Part shown: one piece after another, positions 62,754 to 64,000 of the stretch | Numbering within the stretch: position 1 is the first letter of the stretch | How the letters are laid out: every line of letters begins with the position of its first letter | Assembly: GCA_020845755.1 (NCBI GenBank) | Contig: JADLFE010000033.1 | Span: 372,001 to 436,000 of the forward strand | DNA length: 64,000 bases | Direction of reading: 5' to 3' | Origin: Phycisphaerales bacterium | Lineage (GTDB): Bacteria; Planctomycetota; Phycisphaerae; Phycisphaerales; UBA1924 | The notes under the pieces: generated by a model | What the model saw: the letters and a program-made list of their open reading frames with translations, nothing else | Database searches by the model: none | Told to the model about the DNA's origin: nothing | Position numbers and translations under genes: made by a program

Positions 62754-64000
62754 TTAGGTGTGCTTTGCGGGAGCGTGGCGGGGGTCGGGCACGAACAGAA
62801 GGCGAAGGCTGTTCGCCACGACCAAGATCGTGCCGCCTTCGTGCGCCAGCACCCCGATCGAGAGGGGCACCGCGCGGTCGATCAGCGAGCCGATCAGGGT
62901 GGCGATCGACATGAGCACGATCACGCCGAGCGCGAATACCAGGTTTGCCTTCACGATCGTGCGTGTGCGGCGTGCCAGTTCGACGCCCCAGGGCACCACG
63001 GACAAGTGCTCGGCCAGGAGCACAACATCCGAGGATTCAAGGGCCGCGTCGGATCCGATCGCGCCCATTCCGATGGCAAGATCGGCGGCGGCCAAGGCCG
63101 GGGCGTCGTTCACGCCGTCACCCATCAGGGCCACGCCGGGGTACTTCATTCCGGTGTGCTTGCGCTCGTCGCGCATCCGCCGGACGATCTCGACCTTGTT
63201 CTCGGGGAGGAGTTCGGCGTCGACCTGGTCGATGCCCAGGGCGGCGGCGACGCGCTCGGCGGTGCGCCGGTTGTCGCCCGTCAGCATCCGCGCGGGGCGA
63301 ACACCCAATTCGTGCAGTTGCTTGGTCAATTCGTGCGCGCCGGGTCGGGGAGGGTCGGCCATGAGGACGACGGCGGCCTCACCCCCGGCGGGAAGGTCGG
63401 GCGATTCGTGTGCCGCCACGATCGCGACGTGACCGCGGCCCTGGGCCTGCTCGAGGAGTTCGCGCACCTTGGCGCGCAGGCAGATGGGGATGAGTTCTTC
63501 GGTGAAGGAGTACGAGCCGAGGCGCACGCGGGCCGAGCCCATCGCGCCGGAGATGCCCTTGCCGGTGATGTGCCCGAGTTCACCGATCGCGGCGGGCTTC
63601 ACGCCGCGCTTGCCCGCGATGTCGCGCACGGCGGCGGCGATGGGGTGTGTGGAATCGGCCTCGAGGCCGGCGGCGATCGAGAGCAGGCGCGACGTGTCGG
63701 ACCAGGCGACGGGCTGTATCTCGTACACCTGCGGGCGACCCATCGTGAGCGTGCCGGTCTTGTCGAAGCAGATCGCGCCGATGGTGGCGAGTCGCTCGAT
63801 CGACTGCCCGCCCTTGAAGAGCAGGCCGACCCGCGCGGCACGCGCGATGGCGGCGAGCGTCGCGGTGGGGGTGGCGATCACCAGCGCGCAGGGCGAGGCG
63901 ACGATGAGGAGTGTGATGGACGTGTAGAGGGCGTCGGGCCACGGGCGCTTGAAGACCAGCCACCACACCATCAGCACGGCGAAACTGATGCCCATAACGC
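62754..64000 (-). CDS. P1B-type metal ATPase with SPC motif, N-terminus beyond the right edge
   Basis: A fragment of at least 414 residues, open at the right edge. The membrane metal site is IVASPCALVIATP (SPC, as in P1B-4 Co/Zn/Cd and related exporters). Other motifs: ICFDKTGTLTMGRP (phosphorylated Asp), DSTHPIAAAV (His-Pro), LTGDNRRTAERVA and MGDGVNDAPALAAADLAIGMG. It lacks the His-rich and metal-binding N-domain only because that part, if any, lies outside the window. Compare the ATPase at 58239, which has the same fold but CPS instead of SPC. Confidence 0.93.
   Translation of the reverse strand, partial: VMGISFAVLMVWWLVFKRPWPDALYTSITLLIVASPCALVIATPTATLAAIARAARVGLLFKGGQSIERLATIGAICFDKTGTLTMGRPQVYEIQPVAWSDTSRLLSIAAGLEADSTHPIAAAVRDIAGKRGVKPAAIGELGHITGKGISGAMGSARVRLGSYSFTEELIPICLRAKVRELLEQAQGRGHVAIVAAHESPDLPAGGEAAVVLMADPPRPGAHELTKQLHELGVRPARMLTGDNRRTAERVAAALGIDQVDAELLPENKVEIVRRMRDERKHTGMKYPGVALMGDGVNDAPALAAADLAIGMGAIGSDAALESSDVVLLAEHLSVVPWGVELARRTRTIVKANLVFALGVIVLMSIATLIGSLIDRAVPLSIGVLAHEGGTILVVANSLRLLFVPDPRHAPAKHT

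Overview
The window is a high-GC, gene-dense bacterial chromosome segment. Several family-specific marks point to a Planctomycetota member, probably Phycisphaerae: a short PEP-CTERM-type tail reading VPAPGA, a CHRD protein ending in paired dockerin-like repeats (DFNDDGFVNALDYDEF), two membrane proteins that begin with a CPRCGYDL...CSECG zinc ribbon, and an exosortase-linked exopolysaccharide (EPS) operon. This placement is an inference from gene content. I see no rRNA, tRNA, CRISPR array, integrase or transposase.

Layout. 1-5.3 kb (minus strand): a nonulosonic (sialic-type) acid block, with a large Maf/DUF115-type glycosyltransferase fused to a nucleotidyltransferase-like and a degenerate radical-SAM-like part, then neuA and neuB (neuB runs off the left edge). 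5.4-10.7 kb: a small membrane protein, a frameshifted SpoIIE-type phosphatase, an S41 protease divergent from a PadR regulator with a 19-bp palindrome between them, and lipA carrying an in-frame palindromic repeat. 10.9-23.9 kb (plus): the EPS/exosortase operon (Wza-like lipoprotein, exosortase, 1525-residue TPR protein, Wzc-like protein lacking the P-loop lysine, SDR epimerase, WecA-like transferase). 23.9-35.2 kb: an Eis-type acetyltransferase, a zinc-ribbon membrane protein, an EEP-family protein, a PhnP-like hydrolase, then pdxJ, a DinB protein, a GNAT acetyltransferase, folC and leuS. 35.4-39.9 kb (minus): three secreted proteins, one a candidate exosortase substrate. 40-45 kb (minus): a glycosyltransferase, pepA and two poorly known proteins. 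45-51 kb: PilZ, type II DAHP synthase, a tiny histone-like protein, glyA, a second zinc-ribbon membrane protein and an outer-membrane barrel. 51-55 kb: arfB, and a sigma-54 activator divergent from an FAD oxidoreductase gene that has a textbook -24/-12 promoter. 55-64 kb: pyrE, gpsA, two P1B-type metal ATPases, lysS and an Rrf2 regulator.

Themes. Cell-surface glycan work dominates: NeuA/NeuB with the Maf fusion, and the EPS operon with its exosortase. The PEP-CTERM-like protein 25 kb away is a plausible substrate. The rest is housekeeping metabolism.

The least expected signals are these. (i) At least nine genes without a usable Shine-Dalgarno sequence have a TANNNT hexamer 5-9 nt before the start codon, the geometry of leaderless transcripts. 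(ii) A palindromic repeat is translated inside lipA. (iii) A sigma-54 promoter lies downstream of two A-tract repeats spaced exactly 21 bp apart. (iv) The EPS kinase-like protein has Ala in place of the catalytic P-loop lysine.
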